A stretch of DNA of 64,000 nt from Phycomyces nitens (lineage: Eukaryota > Mucoromycota > Mucoromycetes > Mucorales > Phycomycetaceae): the NCBI GenBank assembly GCA_022702545.1, contig JAHRBC010000007.1, positions 434,001-498,000 of the forward strand. Direction: 5' to 3'. Position numbers and translations under genes: made by a program. The notes below the pieces were generated by a model. It saw only the letters and a list, made by a program, of their open reading frames with translations. It did no database searches and was not told the DNA's origin. This document shows positions 12,110-24,400 of the stretch, one piece after another. The first letter of the stretch is position 1. The number at the start of each line of letters is the position of its first letter.

Positions 12110-14251
12110 ATGTCAACAGAAAACGTTACCTGCAGTCCCTCAAGACTAGCCCTGGCCAGAGCCATCAAGACTCCAGACGTAGGAGAGGAGGCAGAGCCAT
12201 GGACAAAGAGTATCATCTTTTTCCAGTCTCACATTCCAAACAAGATGCGTGAAGGAATGCAGTACCCACACATGCGCCATCAGCAAGGACAGCCTTCTCG
12301 TCACCAAAACCAAAGACCCTTACCAACCCCTCACCAGCCACAGCAGTATCGTGGTAGAAATGAATCTGGTAGCAACAGCAGTACAGACGACCATTATCAC
12401 CAAAACCAACAGAGATCCAGGCGGCCCGGCAGTCGTCCCGTTAGTCAGTTGATGAATAGCGACCAGTTTCGTCAAGAGAGCAGTAAGTCTCTTTATAGAA
12501 TACGCACCATTTGAAACAAGCATCACATCATGCCATCTATAAAATATCTGTCTCTGCATAAATCTAACCATTTATTTTCCTAGACACAGTACAAAAGACA
12601 CGAAAATATGTACCCAGTGATGATGAAGAGGAAGAAGAAGATGATGACGAAGAAGAAGAAGATGACGATGATGACGACGATGATGATGAAGAGGAAAAGA
12701 CTCCAAAGAAACACAACCATACCACTCAATCACTAGAGAAACAAAAACAACAACAACATCAGAAAAAGTCTAATATTCCTAATCAACCCAACCCAGCTGT
12801 GTCCCGACCCACTGTACCACAGCAAAAAACTCTAAAAAACATTCCACAGCCAAGCGACGGTGAAAGTGAAGACGAGAGTGAAGGTAAAGGACATTAATTT
12901 TTTTTTTAAAAAAATAGACACCTTGCTGACATGCTTCATAGACGATGATGAAGAAGAAGAAGATGATGATGATGAAGAGAAAGTAGTCAAGAAAGATGCT
13001 GCGTTTGTCCAGCAGGAAAACAATGACGAAGATATTGCAAATATGAATGCACGCCGGATGTCGACCCTAAGACAACTGGTTCGTGGTCCCAGTCTTCACA
13101 ATCGCTCTAGGTCTACAGGAGACATGGGCTTACTTGCCCAAGAGGCAACTGCCTTGGAATTACCGCTCAACAACCTGACCCTCGGTGAAGAGCCGATTGA
13201 GCAGTGGAGAAAGACCGTCTTGGATGCAGTAGATGGTGGAACCCCTCCTGCGATCAACGACCAGAGCAGCAGTGGATCCAACCCAACCATTGGCGATGAT
13301 TCCCTTTTAGCAGCTGCACCATATCTCACCTCATTTGATACCGAGGGGCGCATCAGTCCTGGGCTGGTGCAGGCCCAGGCCAAGGGTAGACGAGCTACGC
13401 TGAGTGACATGGACTTGATGTATCATCATCAGCAACAGCAACAGGCAGTTCAGCAACAACAGGCCATTGCTGCTGCCCAACAACAGATGCATATGCAGAT
13501 GCAAATGCAGCAAGCGCAACAGATGCAGCAGATGGCACAATTCCAGCAATACCAACAGGCACTGCAAGTGGCAGCTGCAATGCAACAGCAACAGCAACTT
13601 CAACTGAGACCCTATCCTCCTGGACAGACACGCAACAAGGCTGCCAACAGACTCAGTGTGTCTGGTATGGACCTCTTGATACAGCGTGAACATGACAAGG
13701 CTGAATTACTACGGAAGCCTAAGCGCATAAACCCTTCGACTGTCCAGGTTGAAGGGATGTTGGCCAAGTTGCCTGAACAAGGCATTCACAACATCAACTT
13801 CCAGAACCCCAATATCCGTATAGCAACTCCCCCTCCACGCGTTCCCATGAATGACTATAATGCCTCTTCCCAACAATACATCCAAGGACGCAGTATCGGT
13901 CCAGTAGTACATCATCAGCAACAACAACAACATCATCATCAGCAACAGCATCATTCAGAACATCAAAAAGGTCAAGGCCATCGCATGAAAAACACAGATG
14001 CTCGTCGACGAGCAGAGATGCTTCGTAATGAAGCATCCAACATTCCTCCCCGGCCGCTCTCAAGCATGTCTACACCATCAAACCAGCCCATGATGGGCCA
14101 ATATATGCCCATGGTTATGAACCAGATGCAGATGCCCCTCCAAGTACAGAACCCAATGGGCATGGTCTCCAGTCGAAGCCTTGGTAACTCTAGCAGACCC
14201 ATGAGCATGATGGGTCCTACTTCAGGCGCATGGGGAAGCACTATGTTTTGA
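12110..14251 (+). CDS. Acidic and Gln-rich disordered protein, unknown function
   Basis: Three exons (12110-12482, 12584-12883, 12942-14251) encode about 660 aa. I do not recognise a catalytic or binding domain. Residues ~125-245 hold two long Asp/Glu blocks interrupted by an intron. A more ordered stretch follows (about 250-390), with RRMSTLRQLVRGPSL, NLTLGEEPIEQWRKTVLDAV and RRATLSDMDLM. Then come Gln/Met-rich runs, a second similar motif (NRLSVSGMDLLIQREHDKAE), a His/Gln run, and a Met-rich C terminus. The paired motifs RRATLSDMDL and RLSVSGMDLL both have a basic residue before a Ser/Thr and could be kinase sites or short interaction motifs. The composition resembles fungal regulatory or RNA-granule scaffolds, but this is a guess. 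All introns are canonical and the frame is kept throughout. Confidence 0.8.
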
Positions 14252-14321
14252 TAGCATATTTCATCTAGATACCATACCACTTTACTAGTATACATACATA
14301 CATACACACATACATATAACA

Positions 14322-14404
14322 AAAAAGAAGAAGAAGAAGAAGAAGCAAATAAAATAGTAAGCATCAAACAGGCCCTTCTTCTTCTTCTTCTTCTTTTTTT
14401 TTTA
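14322..14404. repeat. AAG/CTT triplet foldback
   Basis: A run of AAG triplets (about 14323-14345) is followed 30 bases later by a run of CTT triplets (about 14376-14394) and then poly-T. The two runs are complementary, so a transcript would fold into a hairpin. It lies 70 bases after the stop of the Gln-rich gene and before the next gene on the same strand, where it could take part in 3' end formation. Confidence 0.7.
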
Positions 14405-14623
14405 AAATACAAATAAAATAAGTATGATACATTTTCATATGTCGTTGGGTTTTTAGATGGCCGCCTTCTAAACACCCCTTTTTTGTATATCAACATATTT
14501 CTTTCTTTCCATTTGAATCTCCTTGGAAGATACTCTTTGGTCATCAGTCTTTTAAGCCAAAAAATAAAGAGATCTTTTTAATAATAATACTAAAAGAAAA
14601 ACCACAAACCAGCCTGGCGTACA

Positions 14624-16740
14624 ATGTCAACAGACGAAGCCAAGAAGCCAATTCTTGGCCAACCACAGAGTAACACTCTCTCCCAGCCATATACATCCCC
14701 TGTTCTTTGGCACACCAAAGGTACGGGCCTACTTTAATATTGGCTCATTCTGACGTGTCTTTATTCGTATTTCCAGAGTTCTATGTATATTATCTATGCT
14801 TTGCAACAGTCATTCCATACATGTTCTATTCCACCTACCGTCTTGGAAAAAGTAAGCATGCAAGATTACGGTAAATTCAGCATCAATTCTCATCATTACA
14901 TTCGAATCCCAGAGGACAATCCCAATTATGAGAAATATTCAGACTTATTATCAGACGGCTGGATATTTGGACGCAAATTGGTAAAAAATAAAATAATAAT
15001 AAAGTGTTGGCAGAAGAAGAAAAAATAACTCAAATATATGCGAATATAACTGGTAGGACAATAGTGATGCTCAATACGCTCAATTCCGTGAACATTTGCC
15101 TGTATTGGTGTGTCTGATGGCCATATACCTTCAATTGAGCCATACCATCGGGAGGTCGGCAAAGTCACTTACGCGACGCATCAATTTCTCCTTGATATCT
15201 TCCCTGTTTGTTGTCACTGTGTTCCATGGCACAAGTATCCTAAAGATCCTTGCCATTGTGTCGACAAGCTACATGATTGGAAAGCTGACAGGAGGCTCTA
15301 AATGGAACCCAGTATTGACCTGGACATTCAATCTGCTGATATTGTTTATGAATGAATGGTACAAGGGATATTCGTTCTCTGCACTTGGACCGGCCTTTGC
15401 CTGGATGGTAATTACTTGAAAGCACCAAGAAATCCCATTGATTCGAATATGTATGTGATTAGGATAATTATAGTGGTTTTCAATCGAGATGGGAGATCCT
15501 CTTCAACTTTTCTACACTTCGTTTGATTTCATTCAATATGGATTATTATTGGCAATTCAAGAAATCAAGACTAGATTATGAGGTAAGGCTACTCTACTTA
15601 CTAGGCAAAAATCCAATTATTTTATTACTTACATATGCCTGATGGGGCAAGAGTAGAAAAAGGATCATATTGTACATCCCCTGACAGAAAAGGAACGTAC
15701 CATAATACCCTGCTATGAGTCCGAGTATAATTACAAGAACTTCTTGGCCTATGTTCTCTACACCCCTCTCTATCTCTGTGGCCCAATCATCACATTTAAT
15801 GACTTTATCTCTCAGGCAAGTACAAGAGAGAGACAGAGACAGAAACAATTGGTTTATTGACATGTTTGCCTTAGATTCGTGAGCCTTCTGAAAACATCAC
15901 TCGTAAATCAGTTGGGCTCTATGCCATCCGTCTGGCCGGTGTGATCCTGGTGATGGAGATCACATTGCACACCCTTTATGTTGTCGCAATTAGTAAAGCC
16001 AAGGCTTGGGAAGGGGATACACCGCTTGAGATGAGCATGATAGGCTATTTCAATCTGATCATAATTTGGATGAAACTCTTGATTCCCTGGAGGTTTTTCC
16101 GTCTGTGGGCCATGGCTGATGGTATCTGGACAGGAGAGAACATGGTCCGGTGTGTGAGCAATAACTTTTCGGCCCAGAGATTCTGGAAGAGCTGGCATCG
16201 TACCTACAATCGCTGGACAGTGCGATACATCTATATCCCCTTGGGTGGTGCAAAGTATATGATCTTTAATATGTGGGCCATATTCACGTTTGTTGCGCTT
16301 TGGCATGATATTGAACTCAAGTTGCTCGCCTGGGGATGGCTCATCTGCATCTTCTTTGCCCCAGAAATCATTGCCTCTAACCTGTTTAGCTACAAAAAGG
16401 TAATACAGATAGCTAGCTAGATAGATAAAGTCGCTGGCTGTATCAAGAGCTAAACCCTTCTTTTGTTTTTTTTGGTCTATAGTTTGGAAAAAAGCCTTAC
16501 TACCGCTTTGTGTGTGGAATTGGAGCAGTGGCCAATATTATGATGATGATGATTGCTAATCTGGTTGGGTTCTGTGTTGGCTTGGACGGCATGAAAGAAA
16601 TGCTTCATGAAATCTTTGGAACCACACAGGGCCTTATTTATCTGATTTCTGCATCGACCTGCATTTTCATATGTGTCCAGGTCATGTTTGAACAACGCGA
16701 GTCCGAGAGAAGACGAGGGGATATCAAATGGACCATGTAA
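14624..16740 (+). CDS. GUP1: GUP1-type membrane-bound O-acyltransferase (GPI-anchor remodelling)
   Basis: Eight exons (14624-14720, 14777-14851, 14913-14980, 15057-15407, 15463-15582, 15657-15815, 15875-16399, 16483-16740) give 550 aa, close to the 560 of yeast Gup1. Conserved blocks appear in order: [59 protein letters not shown] and YIYIPLGG. The MBOAT His is in [11 protein letters not shown] (about residue 434). Many hydrophobic segments span the membrane. Gup1 re-acylates GPI anchors in the ER and affects glycerol uptake and wall integrity. Intron 6 has a GC donor (CAG|GCAAGT), and every other intron is GT-AG. The neighbouring gene converges, leaving about 240 bases between the stops. The start is the only ATG in frame that gives the short soluble N terminus of the family. 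Confidence 0.96.
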
Positions 16741-16984
16741 AGATTAGAAAGATAGATTTCTCTTGTAGTCAAGCCTTTTGATTGTTTATTTGGATTGATT
16801 TGTGGGCATGCTCCAATTTGATACATCTTTATAAATGTCACATTAGACAAAAAGTGACAAGGACATGAAAATGTGTGTAATGTTTTGGTTATACATGTGG
16901 GCTTATATCTCACACTCTATTGATATCCGAACCAATGCCATGTTGGGTCTTATTGTTAAGAGTAGCCTATTAAAGATCTTGAGA

Positions 16985-19090
16985 TCAAGTAAGCCTATTT
17001 CGCTTTCTATTGACACTTTTACATAGTGCAAATGGTAATACAATAGTATCAGATAAAGAGCTATTACAAGAAAAATCTGGGTCATCTTTTGTATCTATTG
17101 GTGTCTCGAGTACTCTTATGGTACGGCGAACAATTTCCTATCACAAAAGGACCATATTGAATATTAAATGCCTTTCATTTGCTTCACACAGATTTACTAT
17201 TCTACCTTTGCTTTACACGTCAGCTTAAGTATTGGTATGAGCTGTGATGGTATGAGAGATGGCTGCAGAGGCATCGTGTACTCGGTAGATCTTCTTAACC
17301 GGCAAACGTACCCATTTGGACAATCTAAAACAGAGAGGTGCATCCTCAAAGCTATTTTCATACGTTGGGCTCATCAAAATCCAAACCACATCAAAACAAT
17401 TACAATATTCTTACATGTTTGATGAAAGCCAACTATCTGCAACTGTCGAGTTTTGTTTGTGACATTTCCTATTTTGCTTGCTGCCCGAAGTAGCATGTCC
17501 TTCATTGTTTTTGGGCATTTTAGAGCTGATTCTATGATTTCCTTTTCACCCACACCACCATCGTCGTTTTTCCCAACTTCTGAACATCCATACTCAATGT
17601 CCTCTCTGTAGAGGATGAGGTCAGGCTTTGTAGAAAAAGACTTTGGAACCAAGGACTCTATGCCAGTCACCCTCCGATTTCCGTTTACTCTCACAGATGT
17701 AGCAATGCAACCTCGATTTCTAGAGAGTGATATCAATAGCTGTCTATAGACCCAGCAACTCTATGTGTGTCTTACCTGATTGTCTCTATATGAATATTGT
17801 CAAAGCATTTGTCGAGTTGGCTCCATATCCGGACCACAAAGTCCATTTCTGATCCTCTTGCAGCAAGGCGCTGGATTACGTTCCATCTGTATGCTGAAAT
17901 GTATTCCAATATCGATCTTTGGGCCCAGTCTTCATCAAAGTGTGTTGATGGATCATGGAATCCGTATTCAGTTGCAATACTCCACAGCTTCTTCAAGAAA
18001 CTTTCTTGATCTATTTCATGAGACGGGGAAACTGGATCATCATCCAATAGGTCAACCAGATTGTTCTTCAGGTTGGCCAGAAAGACATGTATAGTGTGAG
18101 ATATGGTTCTTATTACAGTATCCATACATACTAGTTCAGTAAACCTTTGGAAAAAATCTTTTAGCTCTTTAGAAAGGGGAGGCATCGATGAATTTCCGCT
18201 GTTCTTAATCATGGCCATCTCATCAGCTGAAAACAGTGTCGTCCAACACGGATCATCCACATCAAAGATGAATGAATGGACAGGGCTTTGTATCATTAAG
18301 GATAAGCATTTAATCAAAGGCAACTACATGATCACTTACTGTTCATAGGCACACTTTAACCCAAAAGCATACATCTTGTCCTCAACAAAAACCCCCTTGC
18401 TAATTTCCCACTTTTTTTGAGGGTCCATTAGATCAAAGCTCTTTTTAAATGCTTCGATTTGAGATGGATCTAATGGACCAGACTTTGGATTTAAAGAGCC
18501 CTAATAGTCCAAGTATTAGGATTGATATGAGCAAAGACAAGATCATATACTTTTATCATTAAAACAAAATAGACTTGCATTTGAAGAGGATGTCTTGCTA
18601 CTTCCGGAGCTTGACCGAGTTCTTTCTATTTCGTCAATTGTGCTTTGACCGAGAAGTTGCTTTTTTTTTTAGAAAAAGAATTTAGTACATTGCCCTTGAT
18701 CTCCACACATCAAATATATTCACCTTTAGCTTCTCTTGCATATACTGGTTCCAATCTGGCTGATCATTGGTATATGGCTAAGATAATGATAAGTTCATTT
18801 TCTTGTTGTTTTGATTATTTTTTTACAATACATTTGTTACAGAAAATATTTGTGCGGCGCTTTTGAAACGCTTATTCCACAGACTTTTCATGTTTGAAGA
18901 TGTTGAATTTAGGATAACAAATTCATGGTTCTTGGCACAAAAGTCTTTAAGACTGGGGGCTTTGGCATCTTCAAAGTATTGGTAGAATACTAGTACAGTT
19001 TAGTAAACTTGAAAATTCAATTCTACTTGTACCTTCATAGAATCTTGGGTCCAGAGTAGCCACACTAGAGTCTTTTGAGCCTTTGGACAT
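16985..19090 (-). CDS. Uncharacterised protein with nuclease-like C-terminal region
   Basis: I assembled nine exons (19033-19090, 18841-18989, 18724-18777, 18551-18659, 18340-18469, 17776-18285, 17415-17743, 17206-17351, 16985-17137), about 545 aa in one frame. No standard domain is obvious. The N half has SKGVFVEDKMYAFGLKCAYE and PVHSFIFDVDD. The C half has KPDLILYR, GCSEVGKNDD, then LKCPKTMKDMLLRA and CPNGYVCRLRR. The spacing of an Asp before beta-like LIL and an E-x-G-K a few residues later resembles a PD-(D/E)XK nuclease core. From memory, similar proteins are numerous in Mucoromycota genomes, often as expanded families, but I cannot confirm that here. The join between exons 4 and 5 is the weakest: it needs the acceptor at 18470, because the nearer acceptor at 18501 breaks the frame. 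Confidence 0.68.
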
Positions 19091-19459
19091 TTGTTTTGTT
19101 GATATTTTTGAGTGGGAAAGAAAAGAGTTCAATGGTCGACTAACGGAAAATTGAAAACCTCAAAGTGTTACCATATTATCGTGTAACAGTACCCCTACGA
19201 TTTGATCCTCTTGAATTAAGTGTTCAACGCTACATTGTGGTTGGCTCCCTTTGTTCCCTCGGGGTTAACCCTCGAGAGAAACAAATCTTAGGCACTACAG
19301 AGTATAGCTAAAGACTCAAAGTGTTGTAAATGAGTATTGATTACTGCTGAATCTGAGAGTAAGACTGAAGGATAAAATAATATCCTCAGCTATTCCAGTC
19401 AAACGGATCTGCCTTTATGAGATTATCCCATACACAGATCATCATACACATAATTGATC
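19091..19459. other. Intergenic region upstream of the nuclease-like gene
   Basis: No gene seen. A near-palindrome, CTCGGGGTTAACCCTCGAG, lies at about 19258-19276. The rest is AT-rich and probably includes the promoter of the minus-strand gene. Confidence 0.4.
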
Positions 19460-20411
19460 GTTTCTCCGGAAATGAATCTCAAGTCACTTCTTGTCTCGGA
19501 TGCCTTTCTGGTAGATGATGATGGACGTCTCTGTCCACGACTTCGTGGCGATCGCCCAAGAGCACGGAACCGCATTGGCCAATTCTTCAGCAAGATCGAG
19601 GCTGGTAGAATGGTCTATTGTCCTTAGTTTCTTCCGTGTCTTCAACTATCATCTCCCACCTCACCTCCTCTGCTTGGTCTCTCTTTTCTTCCCTCCGTGG
19701 TCCTTTTGGACAAACGCCCTCTGAGCAAAGCATTCACAGGATCCTTGCGACGACATCTTCGTCCGTCCCCTCCTCCGCCTCTTCTCCCTCCTGCCCGATG
19801 GCGTCGCTTTTGGTCCCTGGTTATTCCACACCATTGTCGCACTTTGTGGTGGAAAGTAATATGGCAGCGAATTCCCACCCGACTGGCCATTAACACAAGC
19901 ATGCCTTGTACAGTCTCTGACCCCATGTGCTTGGTGTGATCCACCGACACCGAAGACCAAGACCATTTCCTCTTTTTCTGTCCTAAGAAACGCCAGATGT
20001 GGAACGTAGTCCTCTCTCATTTCTGTCGGAACTGGACTCTGGATGATGTTCGGCAGATGCTGACCTCTTGTCAACTCCCCTCTGTCTCTACCGTTTGGGA
20101 CATTCAGACTCTGCTGGTGGTTATAACAGCCAAGGCAATTTGTAATGCCCGTTGGAAGCTTGTCTTTGACAATCAGTCTTTTCTTCCTGGAGTAGTGGCT
20201 ACAAAGGCCTCCAGTACTATAGAGAGACAGCGAGCTATACTAGCTAAAGGAGTTTTATTTTATTTTATTTTTTTCTTTTCTTATTTTCCCTACTTGTTGA
20301 TCACCTGTATTGTCCTTTTATCTTTATCACTTTCCTCCAAGTCCAATCTAATGGCAATTTAGAAGCCGCACGCCTTGCGTGACGGCAGATCAATACAATA
20401 CTAAAAAAAAA
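19460..20411 (+). mobile_element. 5'-truncated non-LTR retrotransposon, C-terminal fragment with poly(A)
   Basis: This plus-strand piece encodes the end of a LINE polyprotein, broken by stops and frame changes. The clearest part, about 19790-20100, is the RT zinc-binding region (zf-RVT type), with RRFWSLVIPHHCRTLWWKVI and later EDQDHFLFFCPKKRQMWN. A GC-rich hairpin at 20365-20386 (GCCGCACGC CTT GCGTGACGGC) is followed by ATACT and a run of nine A at about 20403-20411, the expected 3' tail. The 5' part of the element is absent, typical of incomplete target-primed reverse transcription. It is divergent from the LINE on the opposite strand at 21440-26995, so two lineages are present. Confidence 0.82.
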
Positions 20412-21439
20412 TACACATAATTGATTATTATTATTTATTATTATTATTGTTATCACCATAATATGGGATATACAGATACACACATATTTATCTAATGGCA
20501 TCATCATATTCCATCTACATATTTCATTTATTATATGAATACTTGATTGAGAGACTACAACTACAATGAATTAATAATTCTAAAACATTACCCGAGTATC
20601 TGGGTCGGAATATTAAAATATTACCAATAGCATAAATGCTCTTCTTTACCAAAGCTCTCTGGCTGATCTGACTGGAGAAGTATCATATCAATAGGTCTCT
20701 CTGGATCTTTCCAGAAAGACAATACTCCTGGAATATGACTCATCGTGATAAATATTACCAAAGTACATACTGAATTATAAATCAGAAAACATATAAATAT
20801 CAGTAGTTAGTTCTGTGTAGAAAGATAACCTTTTTTCTTTGGAATAAACACCCTACACAAGTTCTCACGAATTCTTTCGTCCCTTACCAATTATTTATTC
20901 TACCCACAACACAAAGTAGTCAGGTTAAAAAGCCAAATATCTGTGTTTTCAAAAGATACTTAGAAGGTCTTGATTCAAGAGAAAAAGAACTAAATAAAGA
21001 AATTACTGTTATCGCTATATATACACTTTTTTCACAAATTATTCGCTCGCTCTTTGAAAAAATAACCAATCATTTAAAAATTAAAATTTCAATTATTTGT
21101 AAGTGAAATGAGTGAAATGTTAAAGCAGCAAGCAGTTTAACATCCTTGTAACTTCCATAATTTATGATCTTTTCAAGACGGAATTTAACACTATCAACTT
21201 TTACCTTGAGACCAGCGACTTCTCTTGTTTATTCATAAGATTTACTTTGCCATCTTCAAACAGAATGCAATCCATTTTTACCAGGGGAGTAAAAATGAAT
21301 GAAATTTTCTGTTGTTGAACGATTTTTAAACTTTTAAATGATTGGTTATTTGTAACGTTCTCTGTTAGACGAGAGAGAGAAAAAAAAATTACTATTTGTT
21401 TGTGGGTTATATAAATTATATGATGTTTTTGTGGTTAGT
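20412..21439. other. AT-rich spacer between two LINE copies
   Basis: I see no gene. The stretch holds an ATT-rich run at 20426-20450 and a GA-rich tract near 21371-21388. It is the junction of the 3' ends of two oppositely oriented retrotransposons and may be old host sequence or decayed tail. Confidence 0.4.
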
Positions 21440-21465
21440 TTTTATAAGTATATATGGAGTCTTGT

Positions 21466-24400
21466 TTATAGAGACGAGTCCTGGGGGTCGAGGGAAAGTT
21501 CAGAGCAGAGTCGAGAGATGGATTTGTGGGCTGTGCGGAGGACGTAAGATGGCTGGAAAGGAACAGACTGAAAATGAAAAGCCCAGTGGTGGTCCCATAT
21601 GGCAAGGACGGCCAGGCCAAAGACCAAGGCAGCAGGGATAGTGGTGTCTAGCGGTGAGGGAAAATCGAAGGATTGGAATGCGCCGGAAAGGGTACCAGGC
21701 GAAGGAAAACTGCCAAAGAACTCTAGCCAAATGCCTATCCATACTGCCGATTTTTGAGGGCAGTCAAAGAGGAAATAGACTTGCGTCTCGACGGACTGTT
21801 GGGAAATTGTACATTGGGGAGAGGCTACAGTGGACGGTATTAAGCAGTCGAGAAGAGCACAGCAGGAGAGTTTATGGTGCAGGCCACGAAACCAAACGTT
21901 TCGGGCATGGTGGGGAAGTGCGAAAGACCAAAAGGACCGGAGTTGTTGTGGTCGGAGGGGAGGGTCTGATGTATTTAGGGTAGGAATATAGTAAAATGTG
22001 ATAATAAAGGTAATCAAATAGAGAGACGTAGTGAGTAAAGTGAGACTTTGTATAGTGTGGTTTTTAATGAGGTAGAAAAGTTGGTATCAATTAAGATGAT
22101 GTTGCTAGTCTGTGTTCCTGTTCCTTTTATACTGATATTGTAATTCATAGTCCGTGTTAGATTCACCAGTTATATTGAATACTGGGATTGATTATATATG
22201 TCTTTGTCGTACATATAGATGTGCAAATACAACAGGGTCAATAGGTCAAGCTTTTGTGCGGTGTTGGGAGCAGGTCATTCGGTAAGAACTATTGGAGAGA
22301 CGTGACCATGGTCGCCCAGGGGATAGAGCAGAGAGAAAAGAGGCCAGGTCAACGGGGGAGCTCCATTGTTGAGGCATATCCAGATGTCGCGATTCGAGGA
22401 TGAAGGTAGGAAGACAAGCGCGGAAAAAACAGGGTAAACGACCAGTGTATGTCCAAAGATGCGTTATAGGATACGGTTGACAGTAATCGACCTATGGAGA
22501 GGGCGCGAAGGATCAATTGGGACAAGAGTGTCTATGTCTTGGTCTATCTTGTAGAGGTGATGGACTTTTAGGTCACGCCAGGATGCGCAGTAAGGAGGAT
22601 GAGGGTGGGGATTAGTGACCATGGACGACAATGGTAGTACAAGGCATGTGGATAGGTTGGTCAAGACGTTCTCGAAGTTGCGTGGGAGGTGATCCATGGC
22701 CTTCAAGACTAGGTGAAGAGGTGACCCAAGTGTGTTATGAGCTCTAGGGTGGGCGTCGGGGAAGAGCCAAAGGAGGAGGGGATCACAGTTAGTGTCGTCG
22801 GATCTGAGAAGGTATGTCATCCACGGAGGAACAAAACCACGAGGGTTTAGAGGGTTGAGAATGAGAGGTTGGAGCCACCGAAGTTGGAGGGCACACTGCT
22901 GCGTGACCGGGTCGAGAATCCCAAGGCCGCCTTGTAGGCGGGGAAGACAGAGGGTGTCCAAAGGAATGGGAGGGAATGAGCGGAAACGGAAGAAGCGCCG
23001 TATAAGTGTACGTATTTTTTCCAGGAAAGCGGAGGGAAAGGAGACAACTCGAAGGACGTGCCAAAGTTGGGCTAGGATGAGGGAGTTCATGACTGTGGCA
23101 CGGCCACGGAAAGATAGGGAACTTGAGCCATGAATGGTGCAACTGTTTTCGATCTTGGAAAGGAGGGATAGTCCAAATGCATCTCGTTGAGCAATTGAGG
23201 AAATTATGGGAAATCCAAGGTAGCGAAGAGAAGATGGGGAGGTCCTATCATGCCAGTTGGTGATGTTGTGGATCTGTAGATGAGAGACCCAGCCTGGCTG
23301 GCAAAGGCGAGCCTGAAAGAAAAAAAGCCTGCGTCTTGGGTAAATTTATGCGGACATTGGAGGTGGCAGCATAAGTGTTGAGGTGGGTGTGAAGGAGAGA
23401 TAGTTGGCCAGAGTTGGACAAAAAAACGACCAAATCATCTGCGTATGCGAGGAGTTTGATGGGTGGAAGTGGGGTAAGGCCCACCGGTACTGAAGGACAG
23501 AATCCAATGAAAGAGTGGTCATGGATCACTCGTTGCAACAGTGGCTCGAACACCAAGTTGAACAAGATGGGAGACAAGGGGTCGCCTTGACTCAAACCCC
23601 GAGTTTGGGGCAGAGGGCGCGAGAAGAACCCGTTCACGTTGATCTGTAGCTTAGTAGAGAAGAATAGGTTAGATATGGAGGTGACAAGAGAGGAGGGAAA
23701 GCGAAAATGAGTTAATACGCAGTGTAAATATTTGGGGTGAACCCTATCATATGCTTTCTCCTGGTCTAAAAGAAGATCAATGTCAGTGGAGCCTTATTTA
23801 GCCGCTTGAGCCACGACCATCCTGGTAAGCATGCCATTGTCTGCAATAAATTGACCCTGAACGAATCCAGTCTGGTAAGGGGAGACCAGAGATGTGACAC
23901 TGTGAATCATGCGAGCATTCAAGAGGCAGGTGAAGACTTTAGCATCCGTGTTGATGAGAGCAATAGGTCTCCAGTTTTTGAGAGAGGTAAGATCGCCCTT
24001 TTTAGGAAGGAGACAAACGCAGGTGGATTTCCAGGATTCCAGGAAGATGCCTTTCGACAGGGCGTCGTTGTAAACTTGGGATACAAGATCGCCACACACA
24101 GGATGATCCAGGATCAAACGAAGGATCTCGTATGGTAAACCATCGGGACCGGGACTGCTTGAGGTGGGTGTGTGCGATGCGCCAGTGCGAATGGTATGTA
24201 GAGATAGGGGACGTGTGAGGGAGGACTGTGTGTGCTCGGACAGACAAAGGTCGGGAGGAAGATGAGATAGCAGGTCGTCCAGAGCAGATTGGTCAATTGG
24301 GTCTGGGTGATACAAGCTTTCATAAAAGGCTGCAGCTGCCTCAGTCATGGTGTCGGGAGTGGTGCATATGGCATCGGTGACAGGGTGTCAAAGGCTGGAG

